A stretch of 64,000 nucleotides of DNA from the NCBI GenBank assembly GCA_028044295.1, contig JAOFSE010000002.1:123668-187667 (forward strand), written 5' to 3'. Position numbers and translations under genes: made by a program. Each line of letters starts with the position of its first letter. The stretch's first letter is position 1. The notes beneath the pieces were generated by a model. That model saw only the letters and a list, made by a program, of their open reading frames with translations, was not told the DNA's origin and did not search any database. The DNA comes from Sulfurimonas sp. (GTDB lineage: Bacteria; Campylobacterota; Campylobacteria; Campylobacterales; Sulfurimonadaceae). Positions 1 to 9,189 of this stretch are shown one piece after another.

Positions 1-659
1 TCTGCTGGCTTTACATGTAAGTTATATATCTCTTTAGTATCTTTAGAAAAGTTCAATCCTGCTAGTTTTTTCTCTTCACCTTCTAAAAATGAGAGAGTAA
101 CTTTATTTTTATTGTTATATGCACCTACAGCAAGAAGCTCATACTCTTTTGTTTTAGCATTAGAGTTTTCTCTAGCATTTAAAAAAGCTGTTAGCGAGTC
201 AGAAGCCACATAGGTGTCTAAAGTTTTTTCTTTACGTGATGTTTCATTGACATCCTCTATACACATCTCAAATTTTATTGCATCAAATTTAGTTTTAGAA
301 ACTATTTTTTCCTTATCTTCAACTAAATGAACTTTCTTCTGTGAGTGATTAAAAGTGTAGTTCTGAACTCTACTTTTTCTATCATTTCTTTTTATTTTTA
401 CAAAACTATCAGGAATATATTTCCCATTAACTATCCTACCTATACTTGTAAACCTTTCAACTCTATTTGAAGTCAAAGTTGCTGCAACACCGATTATGAC
501 AGCATCAAGATGAGCCTTGTACTTATCTTCATCTACCTCTACATGTAGGTCTGCGTAACCAACTTGTCCGAACATCCCTACATTTACATGATACTTCGAA
601 AAAAATCCACCAGCATTTACTAGAGAAAGACCTAAAATAAGTAGTACAAAAAATTTCAT
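1..659 (-). CDS. DUF3108-like exported protein (3' end outside window)
   Basis: An open frame on the minus strand runs from an ATG at 659 to the left edge, so the C-terminus is missing and the ORF track did not list it. The start reads MKFFVLLILGLSLVNAGGFF, a typical signal peptide. About 219 residues are visible, with motifs such as VNVGMFGQVGYADLHVEVD near the N-terminus and a long charged beta-rich body. This resembles the DUF3108 family of envelope proteins of unknown function; that assignment is from memory of the pattern and is moderate. The ATG directly abuts the stop of the upstream barrel-like gene, so the two are probably cotranscribed and both act in the envelope. The reading frame itself is certain. 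Confidence 0.7.
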   Translation of the reverse strand, partial: MKFFVLLILGLSLVNAGGFFSKYHVNVGMFGQVGYADLHVEVDEDKYKAHLDAVIIGVAATLTSNRVERFTSIGRIVNGKYIPDSFVKIKRNDRKSRVQNYTFNHSQKKVHLVEDKEKIVSKTKFDAIKFEMCIEDVNETSRKEKTLDTYVASDSLTAFLNARENSNAKTKEYELLAVGAYNNKNKVTLSFLEGEEKKLAGLNFSKDTKEIYNLHVKPA

Positions 660-1703
660 TTATATATTTCCAAAGTAAAAATCTAAGTTTAATCTTATCA
701 TGTAATTAGCTTTATAATCATACTGTCGATGAAAACTAACACCTGGTTGCACTTCATAAGAGAACCATTTTCTCCATACACTTTTACGCCAATTTAGAGT
801 AGTTGAGTAATCATTTATACCAGAATATGGTGTGTCATATTCATCAACTTTATATTTCGTATTTCCACTAAAAGACTGAGAAAGACTGAGACCACTTTTA
901 CCTTTAATAGTATGGTAGTATGTAGATGAAAGACTATAGTCCATACCATCTATGTGAGACTGTGATTGACGACGAAGACCAAACCTTAGCATGGAAGTAT
1001 CTTTTAATTTTCTATCAAAGTAAACAATTGAGGTTTCCCTCCAATCATCTTTTATAGAAAATTTAAACTCCTGGATAGGTTCTATAGTCCATTTTCCTGT
1101 GTTAAATACTTTAGAATATCTAGCCCTTGCATATAAGTTTAGACCACTCGTACCTATAGAATATCTTGACTTAATACCATGATATTCTGGTGAGAAGTAA
1201 TTGACACCAATATCTGGTAGATTTTCAATGTCATCTTCTGGATTTGTTTCGTCTATATAGCTATCTTTAATATTATCTATAAAGAGATTGAAGTTCTTCT
1301 TTGTTCTGCTAAGTGGAATATGGGCTCTGATTTTATAGTTATATCTTGTAGATTCTTTTGATTGAAGTAGCGTTGACAAACGAAGTCTTATAAAAGTCTT
1401 ATTGGTCTCATTTAAGAATTTTTCATTTTGAAAAAACTCATCAATGGCATTTTCATTGCCACTATAAAAAGCTTTATCAAGTCTATCTTCTAAATCGTTA
1501 CATGTAGAATCACTTAGTGAGTCACTGAACATGCCTCCTAAACTTTTATCTATATAATTAAAAAGGGTATTTACATCTTGGGATATGTTCTTTTGTTTAG
1601 TATCTATATATTCTTGAAAATCATATTTTTCTTGTACTTCTTGAGCATGAAGAGTAGTTAAAAATAGTACATGTGCAAAAAAAATTGTTATACGAAAAAA
1701 CAT
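660..1703 (-). CDS. Putative outer-membrane beta-barrel protein
   Basis: This is a 347-residue protein with an N-terminal signal peptide (MFFRITIFFAHVLFLTTLHA). A charged helical stretch follows to about residue 130. The rest alternates aromatic and polar residues in short strands (for example YSIGTSGLNLYARARYS, SLSLSQSFSG-like segments) and ends in LNLDFYFGNI, which is compatible with a small outer-membrane barrel. I do not recognise a named family. It sits immediately upstream of the DUF3108-like gene with zero intergenic bases, suggesting an envelope operon of two. Upstream lies a short gap shared with the divergent DMT transporter gene. The gene call is secure; the barrel topology is inferred from composition and the missing transmembrane helices. 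Confidence 0.65.
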   Translation of the reverse strand: MFFRITIFFAHVLFLTTLHAQEVQEKYDFQEYIDTKQKNISQDVNTLFNYIDKSLGGMFSDSLSDSTCNDLEDRLDKAFYSGNENAIDEFFQNEKFLNETNKTFIRLRLSTLLQSKESTRYNYKIRAHIPLSRTKKNFNLFIDNIKDSYIDETNPEDDIENLPDIGVNYFSPEYHGIKSRYSIGTSGLNLYARARYSKVFNTGKWTIEPIQEFKFSIKDDWRETSIVYFDRKLKDTSMLRFGLRRQSQSHIDGMDYSLSSTYYHTIKGKSGLSLSQSFSGNTKYKVDEYDTPYSGINDYSTTLNWRKSVWRKWFSYEVQPGVSFHRQYDYKANYMIRLNLDFYFGNI

Positions 1704-1762
1704 ATGACTTTCCTCCCCTACCTATATTAATTATATCGACATTTTTATTAAAATAAGATGGG

Positions 1763-1768
1763 TATAAT
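1763..1768 (+). promoter_or_regulatory. -10 box for the DMT transporter gene
   Basis: TATAAT lies 8 bases before the ATG at 1776, within the track's proposed N-terminus (ATG at 1758). Transcription would start at or next to the ATG at 1776, so the mRNA is probably leaderless or nearly so. This argues against the upstream start. Confidence 0.6.
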
Positions 1769-1775
1769 TTCGTTT

Positions 1776-2663
1776 ATGAAATTAATTAAAGAATTAAATA
1801 GTGGTGTGAAGTATATGCTTTTAGCATCTTTTCTTTTCGCATTTATGGGAGCATTTGCTAAGCTTGCTTCCGAGAGCATACCATCACTTGAAGTTGTATT
1901 TTTTAGAAATATTTTTGGTGTAATTATCATAGGTTATGCAGTGTACAAAACACCAATGGTACACAAAGGTGGTAGACCTTTTTTACTCTTTTTTCGTGGG
2001 TTTATGGGTTTTATTGCAGTTCTTGCATATTTTTATAATATCGCAAATATACCCCTGGGGGATGCTGTTACTTTTTCTAAAACATCACCTATTTTCACAG
2101 CAATATTTGCATGGGCTTTTTTACAAGAAAAATTGACACTAAGTGCATGGAGCGCAGTTTTTATAGGTTTTATCGGAATAATTTTGATTACACAACCAAC
2201 AGGTTTTTCTTTTACTAAGTATGACATTCTTGGTATCTTTAGTGGAGTAGGTGCTGCTCTTGCATACACTTCTGTAAGAGAGTTGAAAAAACATTATGAC
2301 ACGAGAGCAATTGTACTCTCCTTTACACTCACAGGTACTATTGGACCAATACTTCTTTTTATATTCTCAGAGTATTTTTATATGCAGGAGCTTGACTTTC
2401 TTTTGGGTGAATTTGTTATGCCTAGTGGTGTTGTCTGGTTGTATATATTTGCTCTTGGAATACTAGGGACACTGTCTCAGTTTTATATGACAAAAGCTTA
2501 TGGTGAAACTAAGGCGGGTATAGTTGGAGCAGTGAGTTACACTAACATTGTTTTTTCTATATTCTTAGGTGTTTTACTTGGAGACTCATTCCCAAGTTTA
2601 CTTACTACATGTGGAATCTGCCTAATCGTTTTTGCAGGGATAATGGTAGCAAAAGCTAAGTAA
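1776..2663 (+). CDS. EamA/DMT-family membrane exporter
   Basis: This is a drug/metabolite transporter superfamily protein with about ten hydrophobic helices in two EamA halves. The first half begins [20 protein letters not shown]. The second half begins near [20 protein letters not shown]. Transported compounds cannot be told from sequence. The track starts at 1758, but a TATAAT box falls between 1758 and 1776, so I use the ATG at 1776 ([15 protein letters not shown], 295 residues), which also matches the usual N-terminus of these proteins. No Shine-Dalgarno is visible before it. It is transcribed divergently from the barrel gene and followed at once by the kdsA promoter, so it is probably monocistronic. 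Confidence 0.85.
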   Translation: MKLIKELNSGVKYMLLASFLFAFMGAFAKLASESIPSLEVVFFRNIFGVIIIGYAVYKTPMVHKGGRPFLLFFRGFMGFIAVLAYFYNIANIPLGDAVTFSKTSPIFTAIFAWAFLQEKLTLSAWSAVFIGFIGIILITQPTGFSFTKYDILGIFSGVGAALAYTSVRELKKHYDTRAIVLSFTLTGTIGPILLFIFSEYFYMQELDFLLGEFVMPSGVVWLYIFALGILGTLSQFYMTKAYGETKAGIVGAVSYTNIVFSIFLGVLLGDSFPSLLTTCGICLIVFAGIMVAKAK

Positions 2664-2676
2664 AAAGATTTTTAGA

Positions 2677-2682
2677 TATAAT
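2677..2682 (+). promoter_or_regulatory. -10 box upstream of kdsA
   Basis: TATAAT sits 22 bases before the kdsA ATG, with an AAGGA ribosome binding site between them. It probably drives the kdsA-ribH-nusB run. Confidence 0.5.
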
Positions 2683-2703
2683 CATAAAAATAAAGTTAAG
2701 GAT

Positions 2704-3501
2704 ATGCAGTTGACATTACTCACAGGACCGTGTGTTATCGAGAGTGAAGAGAATATTTTTAAAATAGCTAAAGAGTTAGAAGTTTATCATAACGATAGTT
2801 CTATAGACTTCTATTTTAAAGCTAGTTTTGACAAAGCAAATCGTACATCTTTAGAGTCTTTTCGTGGACTTGGTATTGATGAAGGGTTAAGAATTCTTCA
2901 AAAAGTAAAAGATGAGTTTGGCTACAAAATAGTTACTGATGTACATGAATCAAATCAAGTAGAACAGGTAGCAGAAGTTGTAGATATGTTGCAAATACCA
3001 GCTTTTTTATGTAGACAAACTGACTTGCTAGTAGCATGTGCAAAAACAGACAAGATTGTAAACATCAAAAAAGGTCAGTTTCTTTCTGGTGATGCAATGG
3101 AGTATCCAGTTTTGAAAATACTTCAAACAAGAGGTTGTAACGAAGCAACTTATGAAAACTCAAAAAAACATGGTGTATTTTTATGTGAAAGAGGAAACTC
3201 TTTTGGATATGGGAATATGGTTGTAGATATGAGAAACCTTGTAACTATGCGAGAATTTGCACCAGTAATATTTGATGCTACTCACTCTGTACAGATGCCA
3301 ACAGCAAAAGATGGTAAAACTGGTGGAGATAGTTCAATGGTTCCATACCTAGCAAGTGGGGCAGCAGCAGTTGGAGTAGATGGTTTCTTTATGGAAACAC
3401 ACTTTGACCCAAGTGTAGCTCTTAGTGATGGTCCAAATATGGTTAAATTAGATGACTTAAACAAATTAATAACAAAAATTAAAAAAATACAGGAGATATA
3501 A
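2704..3501 (+). CDS. kdsA: 3-deoxy-8-phosphooctulonate (KDO-8-P) synthase
   Basis: A cytoplasmic aldolase of the DAHP synthase class I family, it condenses phosphoenolpyruvate and arabinose 5-phosphate to KDO-8-phosphate for the LPS inner core. The 265-residue length is normal. Visible hallmarks are GPCVIES at the N-terminus, [12 protein letters not shown] (the KANR motif typical of KdsA), [21 protein letters not shown] and [10 protein letters not shown] near the C-terminus. An AAGGA sequence precedes the ATG. It is followed without a gap by ribH and nusB, an arrangement that recurs in Campylobacterota and suggests one operon of housekeeping genes. Confidence 0.97.
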   Translation: MQLTLLTGPCVIESEENIFKIAKELEVYHNDSSIDFYFKASFDKANRTSLESFRGLGIDEGLRILQKVKDEFGYKIVTDVHESNQVEQVAEVVDMLQIPAFLCRQTDLLVACAKTDKIVNIKKGQFLSGDAMEYPVLKILQTRGCNEATYENSKKHGVFLCERGNSFGYGNMVVDMRNLVTMREFAPVIFDATHSVQMPTAKDGKTGGDSSMVPYLASGAAAVGVDGFFMETHFDPSVALSDGPNMVKLDDLNKLITKIKKIQEI

Positions 3502-3966
3502 ATGAAGTTAGTTGAAGGTAAATTAAAAGTAGTAAATGGCAAGAAAATTGCAATAGTTAGTACAAGATGGAATCACTTTATTGTTGATAGATTAGTTGAA
3601 GGTGCAGAAGATGCATTTAAACGTCATGGTGGAAATGAAGATGAACTTACTCATGTACTTATCCCAGGTGCGTTTGAACTTCCAATGGTTGTTGACCAAC
3701 TTCTTTCGAGTGGTAAATATGATGCTGTTTGTGCTTTAGGTGCTGTTATAAGAGGAGCTACTCCTCATTTTGATTATGTATCAGCTGAAGCTACTAAGGG
3801 AATCGCTACTATGAGTCTTAAGTATCAAAAACCAGTTTCATTTGGTCTACTTACTACTGACACAATCGAGCAAGCAATAGAGAGAGCTGGAACAAAAGCT
3901 GGAAACAAAGGTTTTGAAGCAATGACTACAGTTATCGAGATGCTTGACCTTTACGAGGCTATATAA
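3502..3966 (+). CDS. ribH: 6,7-dimethyl-8-ribityllumazine synthase
   Basis: This enzyme catalyses the penultimate step of riboflavin synthesis, joining 5-amino-6-ribitylaminouracil with dihydroxybutanone phosphate; it forms a pentamer or 60-mer in the cytoplasm. The 154-residue protein shows the family motifs [17 protein letters not shown], and [16 protein letters not shown], which carries the catalytic histidine. [16 protein letters not shown] completes the active-site loop. The ATG directly follows the kdsA stop, with an AGGAGA sequence inside the end of kdsA. Its stop directly precedes the GTG of nusB. Confidence 0.97.
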   Translation: MKLVEGKLKVVNGKKIAIVSTRWNHFIVDRLVEGAEDAFKRHGGNEDELTHVLIPGAFELPMVVDQLLSSGKYDAVCALGAVIRGATPHFDYVSAEATKGIATMSLKYQKPVSFGLLTTDTIEQAIERAGTKAGNKGFEAMTTVIEMLDLYEAI

Positions 3967-4365
3967 GTGGCAACTAGACATCACGCTCGTATGGCGGTAG
4001 TATCTTTACTGTACGCTTACGATTTAGGAAATGGTAGCATTGCAGATCATACAGATGAGATATTAGAAGAAAAAAAGATTCGTAACAAACAAAAAGATTT
4101 CGCGATTGGTCTTTTTAAAGGTGTTATGGAAAATCTTGAAGCTTGTGATAAAGCTATTATAGAACATCTTAAAGATTGGGATTTTGAAAGATTAGGAAGT
4201 ATTGAAAGAGCTACTCTTAGACTTGCTTCTTATGAGATTCTTTTTGGAGAACTTGATTCTGCTGTTGTTATAAATGAAGCTGTCGAAATTACTAAAGCTT
4301 TTGGAACAGAACAATCACCTAAATTTATTAATGGTGTTTTAGACGCAATCTCTAAAGACAAATAA
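3967..4365 (+). CDS. nusB: Transcription antitermination factor NusB
   Basis: An RNA-binding helical protein that acts with NusE (S10) in rRNA antitermination. The 132 residues match family length. Recognisable parts are ATRHHARMAVVSLLYAYDLG at the start and ERATLRLASYEIL with AVVINEAVEITKAFG in the second half. The start is a GTG immediately after the ribH stop, so translation is likely coupled. The pairing ribH-nusB is a widespread bacterial gene neighbourhood, which supports both calls. Confidence 0.95.
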   Translation: MATRHHARMAVVSLLYAYDLGNGSIADHTDEILEEKKIRNKQKDFAIGLFKGVMENLEACDKAIIEHLKDWDFERLGSIERATLRLASYEILFGELDSAVVINEAVEITKAFGTEQSPKFINGVLDAISKDK

Positions 4366-4372
4366 TAAAATC

Positions 4373-6781
4373 ATGAACAAGTTCCTGTTTTTAGTACTAT
4401 TTTTTAATACTATAGTTTTTGGTGCAAATCAGTGTATCTCTTGTCACAAAGGTATAGAGCATATTCGTTCAGAGAGTTCTGGAATGATGAATGCCATACT
4501 TGATGTTGCGGAGAAAGCTGGACACAAAGGCAATGACTGTATCGTTTGCCATGGTGGTAATCCAAAACAAAAAAGTAAAAGATATGCTCATAATGGAACT
4601 GTAAAATATTTTAAAGAAAACAAGGGTCCTAAAGAGTTTTATCCAGCCCCTGGAAGTACATGGATAAACCAGAACACTTGTGGAATGTGTCATCAAGAGC
4701 AAGTAGATGCTCAGATGAATTCTCTGATGATGACAGAGCAGGGTAAAATCCAAGGTGCACTATGGAGCTTTGGAGCTAAAAATGGTTACCAGCATGATGT
4801 TGGAAACTATGTAACTAAAAATCCTGAAGATCCTCATAAACGCTTAGGTACTGAGAAGTATCAAAAGTATATGAATAAACTCTCACTCATGGAACCACAA
4901 GCGTTTCCAAAAGAGATGAAAGAACTTCCAGCTGCACCTACGGCTGAGGAAGTTCAAAAAGATCCATCACTAGCTGTATATACTTATCTTCGTCAAGAAT
5001 GTCTTCGTTGTCATACTGGTTCTAAAGGTAGACAAAAACGTGGAGACTTTAGAGGAATAGGATGTGCATCATGTCATATACCTTACTCAAATGAGGGCTA
5101 TTATGAAGGTGGCGACAAAAGTATAAACAAAAAAGAGAAGGGTCATCTTCTTGTTCACTCCATACAGTCTTCTCGTGATGCAAAAGTAAAAGTACATGAC
5201 GTAGAGTACTCAGGTATACCAGTTGAAACATGTTCAACTTGTCATAACCGTGGTAAAAGAATAGGTGTTTCTTATCAAGGACTGATGGAGAAGGCGTATT
5301 CATCTCCTTATGATTCAGAGGGTAATGAACAACCAAAACTTCATACTAAACGTTATATGCATATGCAAGAGGATATTCATTTTCAAAAAGGTATGCTTTG
5401 TCAAGATTGTCATACATCAAATGATATGCATGGAGACGGCTTCTTAAGTGGTGCTAATTTAGCAGCTGTTGAGGTTGAATGTCAAGATTGTCATGGTACG
5501 ACTTCGGCTTACCCTTGGGAATTACCTCTTGGTTACTCGGATGAGTTTAACACGACTGTAGCTACTGGTAAAGCTCGTGGAACTACTATGACTATGGCAG
5601 AGTATCTTAAAAAGGGTAGTGTAAACGAACCTAAAGATGGCTATCTTTTAACTGCGCGTGGTAATCCTCTCATCCATGCTGTAAAAGATGGAAATGAAAT
5701 TACTATTCATTTAGCTAGTGGAAAAGATATTACACTCCAACCACTTAAAAAGCTAAAAGAAGAAGAGAAGCTTTCATCTGCTGGACTACTTGCGATGGAC
5801 AGTATCTCTTCACATAATGACAATATGGAATGTTATACATGTCATGCTACTTGGGCACCACAATGTTATGGTTGCCATATTAAAATAGACTACTCTGGTG
5901 GGAAACAAAATGTAGACTACTTAAAAGCTTCACACGACCAAGATATTCACGGAACAACTGGTGGTATGAGAGATCTTAAGAAGTACCTTGTTGATGGTAA
6001 GGTTTCAGAGACTAGAAGTTTTATGAGATGGGAAGACCCACCACTTTCACAAAATGGTGAAGGTCGTATTAGCCCTACAATTCCTGGGTGTCAAACAACT
6101 ATTACAGTAATTGGTAAAGATGGGGAGGCACTTCTTCAAAATCATATTTACAAAAATGAACATGTAGAAGGTGCTGGAGCAGAGGGGCAAAATGCGATAG
6201 ATATGTCACCTGTTCAACCACATACTATTTCTAAAGGCTCTCGTACATGTGAGTCATGCCATACAACTAAGAAAGCTATGGGTATGGGAATAATGGGTTC
6301 AAGCCCTACAAAAGATCCTTCAAAGACTACTATAACTGATATTATGACCGCTTCTGGAAAAGTTTTACCAACTAATGTAGATGAACAGATGCCAGCAATT
6401 CCTAATCTTCATCATGATTACTCTAAATTTTTAGATGAGAACGGAACACAACTACAAACGGTGGGGCATCACTTTAAACTATCGGGTCCATTAAGTAAAG
6501 AACAAAGAGACAAGTTAGATAGAAGTGGAGCTTGTCTATCTTGTCATTCAGATATGCCAGAAGGTAATTTAGCTGTTTCTGCTATGACGCACATGGCTCA
6601 AATGGTTGATTATAAGGTAGATACAAAAGAACATGGAAGCATACTTAATAAGCTGCTTAACTTTGGAGCTTGGTTACAAATATCAATAGTACTTTTTATA
6701 GTATTTTTAGTATTGTACGGTATTTACAATACATTTTTTAAGAAAAAGCCAAAAAATCCACGAAATGAAGGATGGAAATAA
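4373..6781 (+). CDS. Membrane-anchored 12-heme c-type cytochrome
   Basis: An 802-residue protein with a signal peptide (MNKFLFLVLFFNTIVFGA) and twelve CXXCH motifs by my count: CISCH, CIVCH, CGMCH, CLRCH, CASCH, CSTCH, CQDCH twice, CYTCH, CYGCH, CESCH and CLSCH. A single hydrophobic helix near residues 760-785 (LQISIVLFIVFLVLYGIY) followed by lysines anchors it to the inner membrane with the hemes outside. The role is periplasmic electron transfer; donor and acceptor cannot be read from the sequence. It is not a standard NrfA or hydroxylamine oxidoreductase by layout. Its stop overlaps the mqnC start by one base, and linkage to menaquinone synthesis fits a respiratory role. Confidence 0.9.
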   Translation: MNKFLFLVLFFNTIVFGANQCISCHKGIEHIRSESSGMMNAILDVAEKAGHKGNDCIVCHGGNPKQKSKRYAHNGTVKYFKENKGPKEFYPAPGSTWINQNTCGMCHQEQVDAQMNSLMMTEQGKIQGALWSFGAKNGYQHDVGNYVTKNPEDPHKRLGTEKYQKYMNKLSLMEPQAFPKEMKELPAAPTAEEVQKDPSLAVYTYLRQECLRCHTGSKGRQKRGDFRGIGCASCHIPYSNEGYYEGGDKSINKKEKGHLLVHSIQSSRDAKVKVHDVEYSGIPVETCSTCHNRGKRIGVSYQGLMEKAYSSPYDSEGNEQPKLHTKRYMHMQEDIHFQKGMLCQDCHTSNDMHGDGFLSGANLAAVEVECQDCHGTTSAYPWELPLGYSDEFNTTVATGKARGTTMTMAEYLKKGSVNEPKDGYLLTARGNPLIHAVKDGNEITIHLASGKDITLQPLKKLKEEEKLSSAGLLAMDSISSHNDNMECYTCHATWAPQCYGCHIKIDYSGGKQNVDYLKASHDQDIHGTTGGMRDLKKYLVDGKVSETRSFMRWEDPPLSQNGEGRISPTIPGCQTTITVIGKDGEALLQNHIYKNEHVEGAGAEGQNAIDMSPVQPHTISKGSRTCESCHTTKKAMGMGIMGSSPTKDPSKTTITDIMTASGKVLPTNVDEQMPAIPNLHHDYSKFLDENGTQLQTVGHHFKLSGPLSKEQRDKLDRSGACLSCHSDMPEGNLAVSAMTHMAQMVDYKVDTKEHGSILNKLLNFGAWLQISIVLFIVFLVLYGIYNTFFKKKPKNPRNEGWK

Positions 6782-7833
6782 TGTTTAAAAGATTGACAAA
6801 AACTGAGGCCCTTGACCTTATTAGAAATGCTGATTTAAAAGAACTCGGTAAGATGGCAACTGCTCGTAAGAAGCAATTACATCCAAAAGGTATCACGACA
6901 TTTGTAATAGATAGAAATATAAACTATACAAATATCTGTTGGGTTGACTGTAAGTTTTGTGCCTTTTATAGACATGAAAAAGATGCTGATGCTTATGTAC
7001 TTACATTTGATGAGATAGATGCAAAAATAGATGAACTTTTAGAGATTGGTGGAACACAGATACTTTTTCAAGGTGGAGTTCATCCAAAACTAAAAATAGA
7101 GTGGTATGAAGATTTAGTTGAACATATTCATACTAAATATCCATCAATTACTATTCATGGATTTTCATCAATCGAGTTAAATTTTATAGCAAAGGTATCT
7201 CGTATAACTATTCAAGAAGTTCTTTCTCGTCTAAAAGTAAAAGGTTTAGCTTCTATACCTGGTGCAGGGGCTGAGATACTTTCAGATAAGGTTCGTGATA
7301 TTATTGCACCTAAGAAGATAGATGCTGAAGTATGGGTTGATGTTCATCGTCAAGCTCATAAGCTAGACATTATGTCTACAGCCACAATGATGTATGGAAC
7401 TGTTGAGACGGATGAAGATATCATAGATCATTTTGATATGATCAGAAATCTTCAAGATGAGACTGGTGGATTTCGTGCATTTATCATGTGGAGCTTCCAA
7501 GGAAGTAACACTGAGCTTTTAGCTCAAATTCCAGATATGGAAAAACCATCATCAAACAGATACTTAAGACTTCTTGCAGTTGCAAGACTTTACCTTGATA
7601 ATGTACCAAACATACAAAGCTCGTGGGTGACTCAAGGTCCATATATCGGTCAGATGGCTCTTATGTTTGGAGCGAATGATTTAGGCTCAACTATGATGGA
7701 AGAGAATGTTGTAAGTTCTGCAGGAGCTGCTTACTCTATGGCAAAAGATGAGATGGTAAATCTTATCAGAGATATAGGTGAAGCACCAGCGGTTAGAAAT
7801 ACAGCATATGAGACATTAGAAAAACTCGCATAA
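6781..7833 (+). CDS. mqnC: Cyclic dehypoxanthine futalosine synthase (menaquinone, futalosine pathway)
   Basis: A radical SAM enzyme that cyclises dehypoxanthine futalosine in the alternative menaquinone pathway used by Campylobacterota. The CX3CX2C cluster motif is CWVDCKFC, preceded by INYTNI. MqnC-type segments follow: ILFQGGVHPKLKIEWYE, SIPGAGAEILSDKVRDII and STATMMYGTVET. I place the start at 6781, where TAATG overlaps the cytochrome stop and an AGGA sequence lies just upstream. The track's ATG at 6772 is inside the cytochrome gene and lacks that spacing. The protein is 350 residues, normal for the family. MqnE is the close alternative; the PGAGAEIL and MMYGTVET segments favour MqnC. Confidence 0.93.
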   Translation: MFKRLTKTEALDLIRNADLKELGKMATARKKQLHPKGITTFVIDRNINYTNICWVDCKFCAFYRHEKDADAYVLTFDEIDAKIDELLEIGGTQILFQGGVHPKLKIEWYEDLVEHIHTKYPSITIHGFSSIELNFIAKVSRITIQEVLSRLKVKGLASIPGAGAEILSDKVRDIIAPKKIDAEVWVDVHRQAHKLDIMSTATMMYGTVETDEDIIDHFDMIRNLQDETGGFRAFIMWSFQGSNTELLAQIPDMEKPSSNRYLRLLAVARLYLDNVPNIQSSWVTQGPYIGQMALMFGANDLGSTMMEENVVSSAGAAYSMAKDEMVNLIRDIGEAPAVRNTAYETLEKLA

Positions 7834-7835
7834 CG

Positions 7836-9119
7836 ATGATAAAAACACTTTTAATATTATTACTTTTAGGAAATACAATTATGGCAGCTACAATACAAAA
7901 TATAGAGCTTAAAAGCTCTCAGATACCTCTAATTTATGAAGAGGACAAAAGATTACCACTAGTGACTATGCAGTTTGTTTTTACAAATTCTGGAAGTATC
8001 ACAGATACAACTAAAGCTGGTCTTGCAAAGTTTTCTGCAAGAGTTATGGGTGAGGGTACTAAGAAGTTAGGCTCAAATGCATTCGCTGAAGCTCTTGAAG
8101 CTAAGGCTATGCATATATCTGCATCGACTGGTACTGAGACTTTTGTTATGGAAGTTGGGTGTTTAAAAGAGCAATTTGATGAAGCATTAGATTATTTCTC
8201 AAAGCTAATTAAAGATCCAAACTTTACTCAAGAAGCAGTTGATAAAGTAAAAACAACAACTATTGGTTCACTTAGTTCAAAGGCAAGTAACTTTGACTAT
8301 GTAGCTGGTAATGAGTTAAAGAAAGTTCTTTTTGCCGGATCTGCACTTGAAAATCCAAGTTCTGGAACTATTGAGAGTGTTAAAAGTATAGAGCTAGAAG
8401 ATGTAGAAGCTTTTATCAAAAAGAATCTTGTAAGTTCTAAACTTATCGTAGTGATTGGTGGGGATGTAAATCTTAAAAAAGTTAAACCAAAAATAGCTCA
8501 GATAATAGAAGGTATGAATAAGGGTAGAAGTACAAAACTAAAAAAACTATCTGCTTCATCAAAGAAAACTGAGAAGGTACTTTTAAAAGAGACAGAACAA
8601 GCATACATCTACTTTGGTTCTCCATTTAACATGGATGTTAACTCTCCTGATTTTCACAAGGCTAGAGTAGCTACATATATTTTAGGTGCTGGTGGTTTTG
8701 GTTCTCGTCTTATGGAAGAGATTAGAGTTAAAAAAGGTCTTGCTTATTCTGCTTATGCTCGTGTACATGTAAGTCAATCAAGTTCGTACATGAGTGGTTA
8801 TCTTCAAACGAAGCTAGACTCCATGGATGAAGCTAAAAAGACTGTGAAAGAAGTTATCTCTGAGTTTGTAAAAAATGGTGTTACAAAAGACGAGTTAAAA
8901 CACACTAAAAAGTTTTTACTTGGAAGTGAACCTCTTCGTGTTGAGACTATGAGTCAAAGACTAAACCGTACTTTTATGGAGTACTATAAAGGTCAAGACT
9001 TAGGACACTCACAAAGAGAGTTAGAACTGATTAAAGAGCTAAAATTAAAAGATTTAAATGCTTTTATAAAAGAGCATACAGAGATTTTAGATATGAGTTT
9101 CGCGATAGTTACTAAGTAG
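7836..9119 (+). CDS. M16-family peptidase-like protein lacking the zinc motif
   Basis: A 427-residue protein with a signal peptide (MIKTLLILLLLGNTIMA) and two M16-type alpha/beta halves. Where active members carry HXXEH in the first half, this protein has GLAKFSARVMGEGTKKLGSNAFAEALE, with no histidines, so it cannot bind the catalytic zinc in the usual way. The second half retains the RVKKGLAYSAYARV segment that carries the Arg/Tyr pair of the partner subunit. It thus resembles the non-catalytic subunit of two-chain M16B peptidases, acting in the periplasm. No HXXEH partner gene is next to it in the window. It starts 2 bases after mqnC, so is probably in the same operon. Confidence 0.88.
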   Translation: MIKTLLILLLLGNTIMAATIQNIELKSSQIPLIYEEDKRLPLVTMQFVFTNSGSITDTTKAGLAKFSARVMGEGTKKLGSNAFAEALEAKAMHISASTGTETFVMEVGCLKEQFDEALDYFSKLIKDPNFTQEAVDKVKTTTIGSLSSKASNFDYVAGNELKKVLFAGSALENPSSGTIESVKSIELEDVEAFIKKNLVSSKLIVVIGGDVNLKKVKPKIAQIIEGMNKGRSTKLKKLSASSKKTEKVLLKETEQAYIYFGSPFNMDVNSPDFHKARVATYILGAGGFGSRLMEEIRVKKGLAYSAYARVHVSQSSSYMSGYLQTKLDSMDEAKKTVKEVISEFVKNGVTKDELKHTKKFLLGSEPLRVETMSQRLNRTFMEYYKGQDLGHSQRELELIKELKLKDLNAFIKEHTEILDMSFAIVTK

Positions 9120-9189
9120 TTATTGCATTTTGTCATAAAATATGTGAGTTTTTTTAAAATGAGATAGTATTAGATACTAAGGAATTAAG

